A stretch of 64,000 nucleotides of DNA from Oceanobacillus oncorhynchi (GCF_000821065.1 NZ_CDGG01000001.1:558001-622000); one strand, 5' to 3'; shown: positions 38,783 through 48,266, numbered from the stretch's first letter. Numbers and translations are program-made. The notes: generated by a model from the letters alone, not told the origin.

Positions 38783-38847
38783 TGTCTGCATAGCCAGAAT
38801 AACGAAAAAGTATACCCGGTTTTCAAATATATATTTCTATCAAACTT

Positions 38848-38876
38848 GTATAAGCAGAAATCTCCTTGTCCAAACT
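38848..38876 (+). promoter_or_regulatory. Sigma-F promoter of spoIIR
   Basis: GTATA (38848-38852) and GTCCAAACT (38868-38876), 15 bases apart, match the sigma-F consensus GyATA / GGnnAnAnT in all but one fixed base. SpoIIR is the classical forespore sigma-F product, so the position is as expected. Confidence 0.7.
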
Positions 38877-38905
38877 ATCTCATAGATAGATGGAAGGGAG
38901 ATTTT
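38858..38905 (+). terminator. prmC terminator overlapping the spoIIR promoter and ribosome binding site
   Basis: AAATCTCC (38858-38865) pairs with GGAGATTT (38897-38904), then TCCA with TGGA and CTATC with GATAG, followed by T7. The 3' arm contains the AAGGGAG ribosome binding site of spoIIR. Transcripts from prmC would fold this hairpin. A sigma-F transcript starting near 38883 lacks the 5' arm and leaves the site open. Confidence 0.65.
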
Positions 38906-38908
38906 TTT

Positions 38909-39502
38909 ATGAAAAAATTATGGATGGCAATGGCACTTATATTTTTATTATTATCGATTATTCCAGTAGTTAGTATAGCAAAAGAATTGCAAAATAAAGA
39001 GCTTGACTATCAGGTTATCCCGGACGAAGCGATCCGGCTGCGTATTCTGGCAAATAGTGACAGCGAGAAGGACCAAGATGTAAAACATAAGGTCCGTGAT
39101 GAAGTGAATGAAGTCATCACAGAATGGGTGAAGGACATTGATGATATTGAAGAGGCAAGACAGCTGATCGATGACCGGCTTCCGGAATTAGAAGAAGTAG
39201 TCAGAGATACACTGGAGAAAGAAAATAGCGATGATGACTTTGAACTGGAATTTGCGGAGGATGTATCATTTCCTGCGAAATTATATGGAGACTACCTTTA
39301 TCCGGCAGGGGAATATGAAGCGATTTTAGTAACGATAGGAGAAGGTTCTGGCGCCAACTGGTGGTGTGTCCTATTCCCGCCATTATGCTTTTTAGATTTC
39401 TTTAACGGCACCTCTGTAGCGGATGGAGATGCAGCAGAAGCAGAAGAGGAAGAAGAGGCCGAAGTAGAATTCTTTTTATTTAAATGGTTAGGCTTGTCAT
39501 AG
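38909..39502 (+). CDS. spoIIR: Sporulation signalling protein SpoIIR
   Basis: A 197-residue secreted forespore protein that triggers SpoIIGA-dependent processing of pro-sigma-E in the mother cell. A signal peptide covers about residues 1-25. The conserved blocks EAIRLRILANSDSEKDQ and EYEAILVTIGEGSGANWWC(VLFPP) are clear. The C-terminus ends in a Glu-rich stretch and FFLFKWLGLS. The start at 38909 follows AAGGGAG; the frame from 38846 would add residues ahead of the signal peptide. Confidence 0.93.
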   Translation: MKKLWMAMALIFLLLSIIPVVSIAKELQNKELDYQVIPDEAIRLRILANSDSEKDQDVKHKVRDEVNEVITEWVKDIDDIEEARQLIDDRLPELEEVVRDTLEKENSDDDFELEFAEDVSFPAKLYGDYLYPAGEYEAILVTIGEGSGANWWCVLFPPLCFLDFFNGTSVADGDAAEAEEEEEAEVEFFLFKWLGLS

Positions 39503-39578
39503 ATTTGTTCATAGAGGCATACGATGATAGTAAAGCGTAGCTTAAGTTTAATCAAGAAAAAGAATGGAGGATGGAAAA

Positions 39579-39980
39579 ATGCAAATCTACCAAGTTAAAG
39601 AAGCAAAACTAGAGCTGATAGAGAAATTTATGGAAAAGAACGGAACGCTTTTCGGCAAAAAATTAACAAAGGAGAGCTATGTTGTAGAAATCAACGGAAG
39701 TATGGAAGGCTGCTTTAATCTGGATATGGTAGATGAATCAACGTATTGGCTGAAGCAATTATATTTAAATAAAGAGCATGTAGAAAAATTATTTGTTGTA
39801 TTTGAATCTGTTCTCGTCATATCTAGAAAAAATAACGTAAAATGTGTATATGTGCATAATCAAAGCCCGGTTGTGGATATCTTATTAGAGTCTTTACAAT
39901 TCAAAAGAGAAAGCGATGTCACATTTAAAAATATAAATTCAGAAAAAACAGGGAATTGGTGGGCGTATCAGGTATCCTAA
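39579..39980 (+). CDS. Small GNAT-like protein, YwlB position
   Basis: A 133-residue protein between spoIIR and ywlC, where B. subtilis has ywlB (a GNAT acetyltransferase). I see alternating strands and helices compatible with a truncated GNAT fold, but no clear acetyl-CoA R/QxxGxG motif, so enzymatic activity is uncertain. The start at 39579 lies 8 bases after GGAGG; the ATG at 39564 overlaps that site. Function unassigned. Confidence 0.7.
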   Translation: MQIYQVKEAKLELIEKFMEKNGTLFGKKLTKESYVVEINGSMEGCFNLDMVDESTYWLKQLYLNKEHVEKLFVVFESVLVISRKNNVKCVYVHNQSPVVDILLESLQFKRESDVTFKNINSEKTGNWWAYQVS

Positions 39981-40046
39981 TTTCTTAAAAAGGAGAGAAG
40001 CTTGATATAACTAGCATAGTTTATTTCGTAATTTGTCAAGTGAAAA

Positions 40047-40140
40047 TTATACACACTATTCACAACAGGGTGTGTATAATTAGGGGATATATGTGAATTA
40101 TCGTCATTTTGTGGATAAAAACTGTGAATAATGTGCATAA
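40047..40140. other. DnaA-box cluster upstream of ywlC
   Basis: Five 9-mers match the DnaA box (TTATCCACA or its complement) with at most one mismatch: TTATACACA (40047-40055), TGTGTATAA (40071-40079), TGTGGATAA exact (40110-40118), TGTGAATAA (40123-40131) and TGTGCATAA (40132-40140). The last two abut. The outer pair also forms a 12-bp inverted repeat. B. subtilis is known to have stable DnaA binding at a cluster at ywlC. Three more exact boxes lie inside the ywlC gene (40803, 41222, 41384). Confidence 0.75.
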
Positions 40141-40225
40141 GTTTGTAAAAATACTGCTTTTTTGCGTTTCCGTTGTGTATCGACTAAAATAGAAACGTAT
40201 AAAGTGAAACTTCATGCAGTGGGAG

Positions 40226-40420
40226 TTTTACAAAAGCCCTTCGGTGGGAAGAGTAATCGAAGCAATATTGTCAGGTTAAAAGCCGCTACGGAAAAATACT
40301 GCGCTTTCCCATAGCAGTCTCCGTATTTTTCCTCCGCCAGACAGTTTTTTACTACCTATCTGTAACAAATATAATATTCAATAAAATTTATTAACCTGAC
40401 AACATTGGTAATCGATCTCC
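40226..40420. repeat. Dispersed MITE-like repeat, copy B
   Basis: A 135-bp core (40268-40402) is bounded by perfect inverted ends TTGTCAGGTTAA and TTAACCTGACAA. Inside, read on the minus strand, are GGCGGAGGAAAAATACGGAGA, CTATGGGAAAGCGCAGTA and TTTTTCCGTAGCGG. Outside lies TTCGGTGGGAAGAGTAATCG. It is the reverse-oriented relative of copy C (51.8 kb), lacking about 65 internal bases. It has no coding capacity. Confidence 0.8.
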
Positions 40421-40454
40421 CAGCTTGTTACACTGCGGGAAATGAGGAAAAGTT

Positions 40455-41483
40455 ATGCACACGAAAGTATGGAAAAAGAATGGAACCACTATCATAGACA
40501 AAGAGATTCAAGAGGCAGCAAATCTGTTAAAAGAAGGAGAGGTTGTCGCCTTTCCTACAGAAACGGTATACGGATTGGGCGCAGACGCGACGAACGAAGC
40601 AGCTGTCCGAAAAATATTTGAAGCAAAGGGACGCCCGCAGGATAATCCATTGATTGCCCATGTTGCGTCAGCGGAGCAGTTAAAAGAGCTTGTCACATAT
40701 ATTCCAGATTATGTGTATCCATTGATGGAGGCTTTTTCACCGGGCCCTTTAACATATATTTTACCAGCAAATGATTTCTGTGCGGAGAATGTAAAAGCGG
40801 GTTTATCCACAATCGGGGTGCGAATCCCGAGTCACCCTATTGCGCTTGCTTTATTACAGGCAGCAGGAAAACCTGTTGCGGCTCCCAGTGCAAATGTGTC
40901 CGGAAAACCCAGCCCGACTCAAGCGGCACATGTATATGAGGATTTAAACGGAAAAATCAGCGGACTGATTGATGGCGGGCAGACTGGTGTCGGATTGGAA
41001 TCAACGGTCATTGACTGCACGGGAGAAATACCGGTTATTTTACGGCCCGGCGGAGTGACAAAGGAACAATTAGAGGCGGAAGCGGGCACTGTGATGATCG
41101 ACCCTGGCCTTGTTACATCCTCCGCGGACCGTCCCAAAGCTCCTGGAATGAAATATAAACACTATGCACCAGAGGTTCCGCTTTATTTATTTGAAGGAAA
41201 TCTTCAGGCTTTTAGTGCATTTGTGGATAAGGAAAAGCAGGCAGGGAACAGAATAGGCGTCCTGGCATCCAATCAAAGTGCTGAAATTTTTCCAGACGGC
41301 ACAAAAGTGCATCTGCTTGGCGGGACGATAGAAGAAATCGCTTCTTCCTTATATGATGGATTGCGGTTCTTTAAGCATGCCAATGTGGATAAGATTGTTT
41401 GCGAGACATTTCCGGAGCAAGGAATTGGTCAAGCAGTCATGAATCGTCTGCGAAAGGCGGCAGATCAAATTATAAAAGAATAA
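40455..41483 (+). CDS. ywlC: Threonylcarbamoyl-AMP synthase (Sua5/YwlC)
   Basis: A 342-residue enzyme making threonylcarbamoyl-AMP from threonine, bicarbonate and ATP for t6A37 modification of ANN-decoding tRNAs. The YrdC domain covers about 1-205 (FPTETVYGLGADA, KGRPQDNPL, and the SANVSGKPSPT region). A linker and the C-terminal Sua5 domain follow (about 230-342), which distinguishes it from the short TsaC type. The coding sequence contains three exact DnaA boxes (40803-40811, 41222-41230, 41384-41392). Confidence 0.95.
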   Translation: MHTKVWKKNGTTIIDKEIQEAANLLKEGEVVAFPTETVYGLGADATNEAAVRKIFEAKGRPQDNPLIAHVASAEQLKELVTYIPDYVYPLMEAFSPGPLTYILPANDFCAENVKAGLSTIGVRIPSHPIALALLQAAGKPVAAPSANVSGKPSPTQAAHVYEDLNGKISGLIDGGQTGVGLESTVIDCTGEIPVILRPGGVTKEQLEAEAGTVMIDPGLVTSSADRPKAPGMKYKHYAPEVPLYLFEGNLQAFSAFVDKEKQAGNRIGVLASNQSAEIFPDGTKVHLLGGTIEEIASSLYDGLRFFKHANVDKIVCETFPEQGIGQAVMNRLRKAADQIIKE

Positions 41484-41598
41484 TCTTTTTAATAGTAGAG
41501 ATATCCACATTGGTCGTCACGAATATTTCTGAAAACATTCATATAATCCTGTTTGGAAGCATAAAGTGTACAAGCATGCTTCAAAGGGGGACGTATGA

Positions 41599-42147
41599 AT
41601 GTTTTTTTCTACCGAATTACTTTCACTGGCCTTGCTTGCCGTTGGTTTAAGTATGGACGCATTCTCTATCAGTTTGGGCTTAGGAATGAATAAAATGCGA
41701 TTGAAACGGATTGCTATTATTGGCCTGGTAATCGGCAGTCTCCACATGCTTTTCCCGATGGCAGGCATGCTGCTTGGACATGCGTTATCAGAACAGGTCG
41801 GACAATGGGCAGCGCTGGCATCGGGAATCCTGCTGTTCTTTATCGGCGCCCATATGTTTTTCTCCGCCTTTCATACATCCGAGGAGTACAGATGGCAGCC
41901 GGTCGGCCTCGGATTGTGGATGCTTGCGTTCAGCGTCAGCCTCGATAGCTTTACAGTTGGGTTCAGCCTTGGTATTTCTGGCGTCACGATTATTTTTACG
42001 CTCCTTATTTTTGGGGCTGTAAGCTGTCTTTTTACATGGATTGGCTTATTATTAGGCAGACGGCTGCAGGGCTTCCTTGGGATATACAGTGAAATTTTTG
42101 GAGGGATTATTCTTTCATGCTTTGGGCTTTATATGTTATTCAGCTGA
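41599..42147 (+). CDS. mntP: Manganese efflux pump MntP
   Basis: A 182-residue membrane protein with six predicted helices arranged as two repeats. Conserved acidic residues lie in LSMDAFS (about 17-23) and VSLDSFTVG, as in the MntP/YwlD family exporting Mn(II). AAAGGGGG precedes the ATG by 8 bases. I saw no yybP-ykoY manganese riboswitch in the 115-base upstream gap. Confidence 0.9.
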   Translation: MFFSTELLSLALLAVGLSMDAFSISLGLGMNKMRLKRIAIIGLVIGSLHMLFPMAGMLLGHALSEQVGQWAALASGILLFFIGAHMFFSAFHTSEEYRWQPVGLGLWMLAFSVSLDSFTVGFSLGISGVTIIFTLLIFGAVSCLFTWIGLLLGRRLQGFLGIYSEIFGGIILSCFGLYMLFS

Positions 42148-42266
42148 GCGTAAATGATGAATCGAAATAAAAAGTGCTGGCGGCCGAATTTTCAGAACGG
42201 GGATAGGGATAAAACGATATATTCCATATCAATCACAGATGAAAAAAGCACACGCCACCCTATTAC

Positions 42267-42308
42267 AAAAAGGCTAAAACCCCGAATTGCACAGGTTTTA
42301 ACCTTTTT
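42267..42308. terminator. Bidirectional terminator between mntP and the amylase gene
   Basis: AAAAAGGcTAAAACC pairs with GGTTTTAaCCTTTTT around CCGAATTGCACA. It serves the converging genes on both strands. Confidence 0.8.
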
Positions 42309-42338
42309 AACACCTAGTTACGGCTTGATGGGACTAAA

Positions 42339-43805
42339 TTATTCGACGTCTTCTTTTGGAAGCGCCCATATGGACACACTGCCTCCATTGACAGGGAAAA
42401 CGGCAAAGCCATCTTCTTCAATGGAGATATGCTCGGTTCTTGTTCCGGTCAGGTCGACCCAGACTTCTCCTGCACGATCTTTTCCTGCATACATTCTTTT
42501 CTCGCCATCATCTCCGTTTGAGATAATGACGGCACAGCCTGATCGTTCTATTTCCGGGGAGCCGCGGCGAACCCAGCCAATCGTGCTAGGGTGATCGAAG
42601 TAGTCTTCCTGTTCACCGTACGCTTTATGATAGCGAGCATAGAGAAGCGGATCAATGGCTTCTTTTTTATCCTCGATTGGATTTTCTCCTCCAATCCCAA
42701 AATAATCACCGTAAAAAATGCATGGGTATCCGCCTTCCCGCAGTAAAATAAGGGCATAAGCACTTTGTTTAAACCAATCCTCGACCCAGGATTCAAGTGC
42801 TTCATCAGGCTGTGTATCATGGTTATCCACGAAGGTCACAGCATGATGCGGATAGGATTGAACCAGTGTATCGTCAAAAATGGCTGTCAAATCAAAATCG
42901 TTGCCGGCTTTAGAAGCTTCATGCAGCTTATCATGCAGCGCGACATCAAATAAATCGATATGGTAATCAACTTGTTCTAAAAATTGCTGGCATGCTTCCA
43001 AATCATGCTTCCAGAACTCGCCGACGAAATAAAATTCCTCGCCGTACGTTTGGGCAATCTCTTTTGCAAACACGTTAATAAAATCGTGATTAATGTGTTT
43101 CATTGCGTCTAAGCGAAAACCATTGCAATGTAGCGTATCTACTAGCCATTTGCCCCAGCGGATCATTTCTTCCCGGACTTCTGGATGATGGTAGTCGATA
43201 TTCGCAAACATTAAATAATCGTAATTGCTGAATTCATCATCTACCGCTTCGTTCCATGTTTTATTATCGCCTACAATTCGGAATATACCTGTTCTGTCCT
43301 CCTTCGCGTCGTAGTCTGTCCCATTAAAATGCTCGAACCTCCATTTGAAAGAAGAATACGTGTCACCACGTCCAGGGAAGGTGAATTTTGTCCAACCTTC
43401 TATATCAAAGGGTTCTGAAATCTCTTTTGTTCTGTCATTCGAATCTACTTCAATCACTTGAAATACTTCTGTTTCATCTGCTCCGGCTTTATGATTCATC
43501 ACGATATCCGTATACACATGGATATCTTCATCATGACACGCTTTTATCGCCTCCTGCAGCTCTTTTTTTGTGCCGTATTTTGTAGCGGTGCTCCCTTTTT
43601 GATCAAATTCCCCCAAGTCGTATACATCATAGGGAGCGTAGCCATTATCTTCAGGTGACATGCCCTTTGTAACAGGCGGAATCCAAACAGCGTCGATGCC
43701 TCTGTTTTTTAATTCAGGAGCTGTTTCCTTCAGCCGGTTCCAATGGAGAGCGTCTGCTTCTACATGCCATTCGAAAAATTGAATCATAGTGTGATTTCGC
43801 TTCAT
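42339..43805 (-). CDS. Cytoplasmic alpha-amylase (GH13)
   Basis: A 488-residue alpha-amylase of the E. coli AmyA/B. licheniformis amylase lineage (GH13 subfamily 5). Catalytic residues: nucleophile Asp233 (GFRLDAMKH), acid Glu263 (FVGEFWK) and Asp330 (VDNHD). Calcium-binding and DIVMNHKAGAD (about 100-110) regions are present. No signal peptide exists from the start at 43805, which is supported by GAGGAG 8 bases upstream; the longer frame to 43904 adds a non-secretory tail. It therefore acts on imported or internal alpha-glucans. It is inserted between mntP and ywlE on the opposite strand. Confidence 0.93.
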   Translation of the reverse strand: MKRNHTMIQFFEWHVEADALHWNRLKETAPELKNRGIDAVWIPPVTKGMSPEDNGYAPYDVYDLGEFDQKGSTATKYGTKKELQEAIKACHDEDIHVYTDIVMNHKAGADETEVFQVIEVDSNDRTKEISEPFDIEGWTKFTFPGRGDTYSSFKWRFEHFNGTDYDAKEDRTGIFRIVGDNKTWNEAVDDEFSNYDYLMFANIDYHHPEVREEMIRWGKWLVDTLHCNGFRLDAMKHINHDFINVFAKEIAQTYGEEFYFVGEFWKHDLEACQQFLEQVDYHIDLFDVALHDKLHEASKAGNDFDLTAIFDDTLVQSYPHHAVTFVDNHDTQPDEALESWVEDWFKQSAYALILLREGGYPCIFYGDYFGIGGENPIEDKKEAIDPLLYARYHKAYGEQEDYFDHPSTIGWVRRGSPEIERSGCAVIISNGDDGEKRMYAGKDRAGEVWVDLTGTRTEHISIEEDGFAVFPVNGGSVSIWALPKEDVE

Positions 43806-44074
43806 ATTATTTCTCCTCGTTTCTATTAATAAACCTATTAAAGAAAGGGTGTATCTTCCCTTTGTCCCAGCTGCGTAATTGTTCTTTTCATGCGAGCTGT
43901 TCATTTTTATAATTTATTTCTACCATACTAAGTAGTAGATACACCTTATGAAGAGAAACGAAACCTCATATCTCTTTTAAAGGGCAGTCTGCGTTTTTGA
44001 TTTAATCATGATATGATGTAAAAAAGAATACGTTTGATAAATATTACCGTGATAAGAACAGGAGGATTCATCTT

Positions 44075-44674
44075 ATGAATGTATTATTTGTATGTACGGG
44101 AAATACGTGCCGCAGTCCAATGGCAGAAGCCTTGTTGAAGCAGCGCGCACAATCAGATATACAGGTGAAATCTTGCGGAATCAGTGCGATGCCGGGAGCG
44201 CCGGCGAGCAGTCAGACAGAAGAGGTCCTGAGACAGGAAGGGATTGAAATCAATCATCAATCCGCCCCAATCAGCGCCGCATTGGTACAATGGGCCGATG
44301 TGATCCTGACTATGACCGCTTCCCATAAAGAAAGAATCTGGTCCGAATATCCCGAAGAAAGAAAAAAAACATATACACTTAAAGAATTTGCACTACATGC
44401 CGATATAAAAATATGGGAGCAAATAGAAAAAGCCTATGCGAATTTAGAAGAAAAAAGAAAGCGCTGCGTCAAGCAGTTTGATTCTAAAATGGATCCGATA
44501 GAACAGCGCCAGCGGCTGTATGAAATAGGTCAGGAAGAGATGGAAACAATTCGTGATTTAAAAAGACAGCTGACGCATTCTGATATTGCCGATCCTTTTG
44601 GCGGGTCAACAGCGCATTATTTGAAGACAAAACAAGAAATTGAAGCCTGTCTTGATCGTTGGCTGTCATCTTAA
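44075..44674 (+). CDS. ywlE: Protein-arginine phosphatase YwlE with a long insertion
   Basis: A low-molecular-weight phosphatase fold with the P-loop CTGNTCRS (7-14). Cys7 is the nucleophile, Thr11 is the residue that favours phospho-arginine over phospho-tyrosine, and Asp173 (DPFGGS) is the general acid. YwlE removes arginine phosphate marks set by McsB. The protein is 199 residues, while B. subtilis YwlE is 150: a charged helical segment of about 58 residues (roughly 111-168) is inserted between TLKEF and the acid loop. AGGAGG lies upstream of the ATG. Confidence 0.9.
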   Translation: MNVLFVCTGNTCRSPMAEALLKQRAQSDIQVKSCGISAMPGAPASSQTEEVLRQEGIEINHQSAPISAALVQWADVILTMTASHKERIWSEYPEERKKTYTLKEFALHADIKIWEQIEKAYANLEEKRKRCVKQFDSKMDPIEQRQRLYEIGQEEMETIRDLKRQLTHSDIADPFGGSTAHYLKTKQEIEACLDRWLSS

Positions 44675-44713
44675 AAAGACAGCAATGAAGAAGGCAGTGG
44701 ATGGCAGTCTGTG

Positions 44714-44794
44714 AAAACTCCGTGGAATCTTTGCAGTGAAAGGGAAAGCGAAAAAATTTGCTTTTTCTTGAAAGCGCTTGTGCCGGAGTTTTTG
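44714..44794 (+). terminator. ywlE terminator
   Basis: AAAACTCCG pairs with CGGAGTTTT over a large loop containing the secondary hairpin AAAGC/GCTTT; T-run at the end. The loop carries TGAAAGCGCTTGTG, which is only a poor cre. Confidence 0.55.
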
Positions 44795-44893
44795 CATGTT
44801 TTGCTTGCTGTATTTTCATCAGATTTCCGCTGTACAGCATGCAAGTCTTATAACCGCAGCGATGAAAATTTTAATTGGGGGAGTGGAAGTTTA

Positions 44894-46276
44894 ATGGGGA
44901 ATAGGTATCGGTTTAGTCTTAGGTTAAAGCTGGTTGTGTTTACTACTTTTTTAGCGCTTATTACATACTCAACAAGCGCATTTTTTATTTATGTTGTATA
45001 TGACTATGTGCAATCCCGGGTCAATATATCTCAGCAGGTTTTTGTTATCAGCACGCTGCTGGCCGGGGTGGTGTGGTCCGGGATTCTAGCTTTTTTTGCT
45101 GCGAGATGGATTACAAAGCCTTTGCAGAAACTGGAGAAAATTACAGGGGAAGCAGCCAAAGGAAATTTAGAGATGCGGGTGGAAATCCCGAAATCGGATG
45201 ATGAAATCAAATCGTTATCTGTTGCGGTAAACAGTATGCTGCAGAGTTTAAATAAAATGGTAATAAATATTGACCAGCATTTTGAGGAAACAAATACAAC
45301 CGTCCATCAATTGAAGGAAGCTTCGAATACGGCTACAAAGCATGCTGCTGCGATTGGTGATTCGATCAGCGAAATTTCAGATGGTGCCGAGAATTCATCA
45401 CGTGCGACACAGGAGACGGTCGGATCGATTGAAATTGCAACAGAGCTGGCGAACGAAGTACAAAATAAAGCAGAGACCTCCAAAAAGCAGTCCCATGCTA
45501 TGATTCATATGCTGGAGGAAGGCCAGAACATGGTGAAACAATTAGTTGCCGGAATCGAGCGTATTGCTGTAGAGCAGGAAGTTTCAATGGAAGATGTCAA
45601 TCATTTGCGCCAAAGCACGATGGAAGTGGAAGGGATCATTACTTTAGTCGGTGAGATTGCAGAACAAACCAACTTACTGGCATTAAATGCCTCCATTGAG
45701 GCTGCACGGGCTGGGGAGCATGGAAAAGGCTTTGCGGTGGTTGCAGAGGAAGTGAGGAAGCTAGCCGACCAAAGCGGAAAGGCAGTGAACGATATTTCCG
45801 AGCTCCTGCTTTCCATCCAGACAGATGTGAAGCAATTAGCAGAAAAAATGAATACCAATGCGGCATCCGCGCGGAAAGAAGTCGGTCGTGGAGAGGACAC
45901 GAATCGTACGATTATGGAAATGGGGACAACAGTTACAGAGACCGCCACGCAGGTCGATACGATTTATGAATTGGTGGAGCAGCAGCTGCAATCGATTCAA
46001 CATACAGCCAATCAATCGCAGGAAGTAGCAGCGATTGCCGAGGAAACATCTGCTGGTACACAGGAGGTCAATGCTGCGGTTCAAGAGCAGATTGGAACAA
46101 TGGAACAAGTGGACCAATTAGCAGGCCAGATGGAGGAGCATGCCGGAAATCTAAGAGAACAGATTAAGCAATTTAATGTGAAGCAAGAAACGGATTCTGG
46201 CAGCGTGATATCCATGGAGCCTTCTGACAGCAGCAGGGGCGGTTTAGAGGAAAACAGGCATCAAGATGTATCGTAA
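44894..46276 (+). CDS. Methyl-accepting chemotaxis protein without sensor domain
   Basis: A 460-residue chemoreceptor. Two membrane helices (about 10-32 and 46-68) are separated by only about a dozen residues, so there is no extracellular ligand domain. HAMP follows (about 69-121), then the cytoplasmic signalling coiled coil with the hairpin tip [20 protein letters not shown] near 254-273. It must sense an internal, membrane or redox cue. In B. subtilis rpiB (ywlF) lies between ywlE and ywlG; here the receptor takes that place. The frame from 44711 runs through the terminator and is rejected. Confidence 0.92.
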   Translation: MGNRYRFSLRLKLVVFTTFLALITYSTSAFFIYVVYDYVQSRVNISQQVFVISTLLAGVVWSGILAFFAARWITKPLQKLEKITGEAAKGNLEMRVEIPKSDDEIKSLSVAVNSMLQSLNKMVINIDQHFEETNTTVHQLKEASNTATKHAAAIGDSISEISDGAENSSRATQETVGSIEIATELANEVQNKAETSKKQSHAMIHMLEEGQNMVKQLVAGIERIAVEQEVSMEDVNHLRQSTMEVEGIITLVGEIAEQTNLLALNASIEAARAGEHGKGFAVVAEEVRKLADQSGKAVNDISELLLSIQTDVKQLAEKMNTNAASARKEVGRGEDTNRTIMEMGTTVTETATQVDTIYELVEQQLQSIQHTANQSQEVAAIAEETSAGTQEVNAAVQEQIGTMEQVDQLAGQMEEHAGNLREQIKQFNVKQETDSGSVISMEPSDSSRGGLEENRHQDVS

Positions 46277-46367
46277 TTTTAAAAAAATCATGGTATGCTA
46301 TAAATGATTCTATTATTTGCTGTGTTAAACGAAGACGCAGAAGGATGATAAGCAGTAAGGGTGTGTC

Positions 46368-46916
46368 ATGATGATAACAAAAGACTTAGAACAAGTTATT
46401 GATCAATGGCTGGCGACAAACAGCCTGCAAAAAGGCGAAATCGTTGTTATTGGCTGCTCTACAAGTGAGGTAGCCGGTCAGCCAATCGGGACAAGCGGGA
46501 GTACGGAAATTGCTAAAAGTATTTACGAGCAGATGACAAAGCTTCAGAAGCAAACTGGAGTCCATCTTGCATTTCAATGTTGTGAGCACTTAAACCGATC
46601 TCTTGTCGTAGATCAACAGACAGCTGTGCAGTATGGTCTGGAGGAAGTTGCTGTGGTGCCTGTTCCAGAAGCAGGTGGATCAATGGCGAGCTATGTCTAT
46701 AGGCAACTGGAGCATCCTGTTGTTGTGGAGAATATTCGTGCCCATGCCGGGATAGATATTGGCGAAACCATGATAGGCATGCATTTGAAGCCAGTAGCGG
46801 TTCCCTTGAAATTGGAACAGCGTACGATTGGCCACGCCAGAGTCAGGGCAGCTCGGACCCGTCCGAAATTGATTGGCGGCCACCGGGCATATTACGGAGA
46901 AAACGCAGTGAGATAA
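46368..46916 (+). CDS. ywlG: YwlG (UPF0340/DUF436) family protein
   Basis: A 182-residue protein of the conserved YwlG family with unknown function. Family landmarks visible are VIGCSTSEVAGQPIGTSGS (about 25-43), FQCCEHLNRSLV (about 68-79) and the closing RTRPKLIGGHRAYYGENAVR. Two adjacent ATG codons (46368, 46371) are possible. It precedes glyA as in B. subtilis. Confidence 0.92.
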   Translation: MMITKDLEQVIDQWLATNSLQKGEIVVIGCSTSEVAGQPIGTSGSTEIAKSIYEQMTKLQKQTGVHLAFQCCEHLNRSLVVDQQTAVQYGLEEVAVVPVPEAGGSMASYVYRQLEHPVVVENIRAHAGIDIGETMIGMHLKPVAVPLKLEQRTIGHARVRAARTRPKLIGGHRAYYGENAVR

Positions 46917-46983
46917 GTCATTCTTTTTCGTTTGAACAACAAATAATAATAAATTTTTACCCTATATAGGAGGCTGTGCAGTA

Positions 46984-48222
46984 ATGATGGAATATGTAAA
47001 ACAAGCAGATAATGAAGTTTTTCAGGCGATGTTGCAAGAGAAGGAGCGTCAGCAAAATAAGATTGAGCTGATTGCTTCAGAAAACTTTGTATCCAAGGCG
47101 GTTATGGATGCAATGGGGTCCATACTTACGAATAAATATGCGGAAGGTTACCCGGATAAACGCTATTATGGCGGCTGTGAGTATGTTGATATTGTAGAGG
47201 ACCTTGCCAGAGAACGTGCGAAGGAAATATTCGGCGCGGATTATGCCAATGTACAGCCTCATTCCGGTTCCCAAGCGAATATGGCCGTATATTTTACTTT
47301 TCTGGAGCCAGGAGATACCGTATTAGGAATGAATTTAAATCACGGCGGACATTTAACGCATGGAAGCCCGGTCAACTTCAGCGGCGGGTTGTACAACTTT
47401 GTTGACTATGGTGTGGATAAAGAGACAGAGCAGCTGGATTATGATGCTGTCCTGGAAAAAGCAAAAGAAGTCAAACCGAAACTGATTGTTGCTGGTGCAA
47501 GTGCGTATTCCCGAAGCATCGACTTTAAAAAGTTCAGAGAGATTGCAGATGCTGTCGGTGCTTATCTAATGGTGGATATGGCACATATCGCCGGATTGGT
47601 TGCGACAGGTCACCATGAAAATCCGGTTCCATATTCTGATTTTGTGACAACCACAACGCATAAAACATTACGCGGTCCACGCGGCGGAATGATTCTTTGT
47701 AAAGAAGAATATGCGAAGAAAATTGATAAAGCCATCTTCCCTGGAATCCAAGGCGGACCTTTAATGCATATTATTGCAGCAAAAGCGGTTTCGTTCAAAG
47801 AAGTATTATCCGATGATTTCAAAGCATATTCCGGAAATATCATTGAGAATGCAAAAGCACTTGGAGAAGCACTGCAAAAAGAAGGCATCCGTATTGTTTC
47901 AGGCGGAACAGACAATCATTTATTATTATTAGATGTTACGCCATTAAATCTGACAGGAAAAGTAGCAGAAAAAGCATTAGATGACGTGGGCGTAACTACA
48001 AATAAAAATACCATCCCTTTTGATACCGAAAGCCCATTTGTTACAAGCGGCGTACGTATTGGAACAGCAGCAGTAACCACACGCGGATTCGGAATCGAAG
48101 AAATGAACGAAATAGCAGCAATTATCTCACTTACCTTAAAAAATTACGAAGACGAAGAAAAACTAAACGAAGCAAAAGAACGCGTACAAGCATTAACAGA
48201 AAAATTCCCGCTTTATAAATAA
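46984..48222 (+). CDS. glyA: Serine hydroxymethyltransferase
   Basis: A 412-residue PLP enzyme interconverting serine and glycine with tetrahydrofolate. The PLP lysine lies in [13 protein letters not shown] (about 223-235), and [12 protein letters not shown] near the C-terminus is typical. The region [11 protein letters not shown] binds substrate. Start 46984 or 46987 (adjacent ATGs), after AGGAGG. A strong terminator follows. Confidence 0.97.
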   Translation: MMEYVKQADNEVFQAMLQEKERQQNKIELIASENFVSKAVMDAMGSILTNKYAEGYPDKRYYGGCEYVDIVEDLARERAKEIFGADYANVQPHSGSQANMAVYFTFLEPGDTVLGMNLNHGGHLTHGSPVNFSGGLYNFVDYGVDKETEQLDYDAVLEKAKEVKPKLIVAGASAYSRSIDFKKFREIADAVGAYLMVDMAHIAGLVATGHHENPVPYSDFVTTTTHKTLRGPRGGMILCKEEYAKKIDKAIFPGIQGGPLMHIIAAKAVSFKEVLSDDFKAYSGNIIENAKALGEALQKEGIRIVSGGTDNHLLLLDVTPLNLTGKVAEKALDDVGVTTNKNTIPFDTESPFVTSGVRIGTAAVTTRGFGIEEMNEIAAIISLTLKNYEDEEKLNEAKERVQALTEKFPLYK

Positions 48223-48266
48223 GATATCCCCACTGTGGATAAACTTTATACGTTTAAAGCAGGACA

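Noticed and set aside
44770-44790. TGAAAGCGCTTGTG as a cre site near the chemoreceptor
   Set aside because: The last bases do not fit the consensus, and the sequence lies within a terminator loop.
48231-48250. TGTGGATAA just after glyA as another DnaA site
   Set aside because: An isolated box without neighbours; not enough to claim a functional site.
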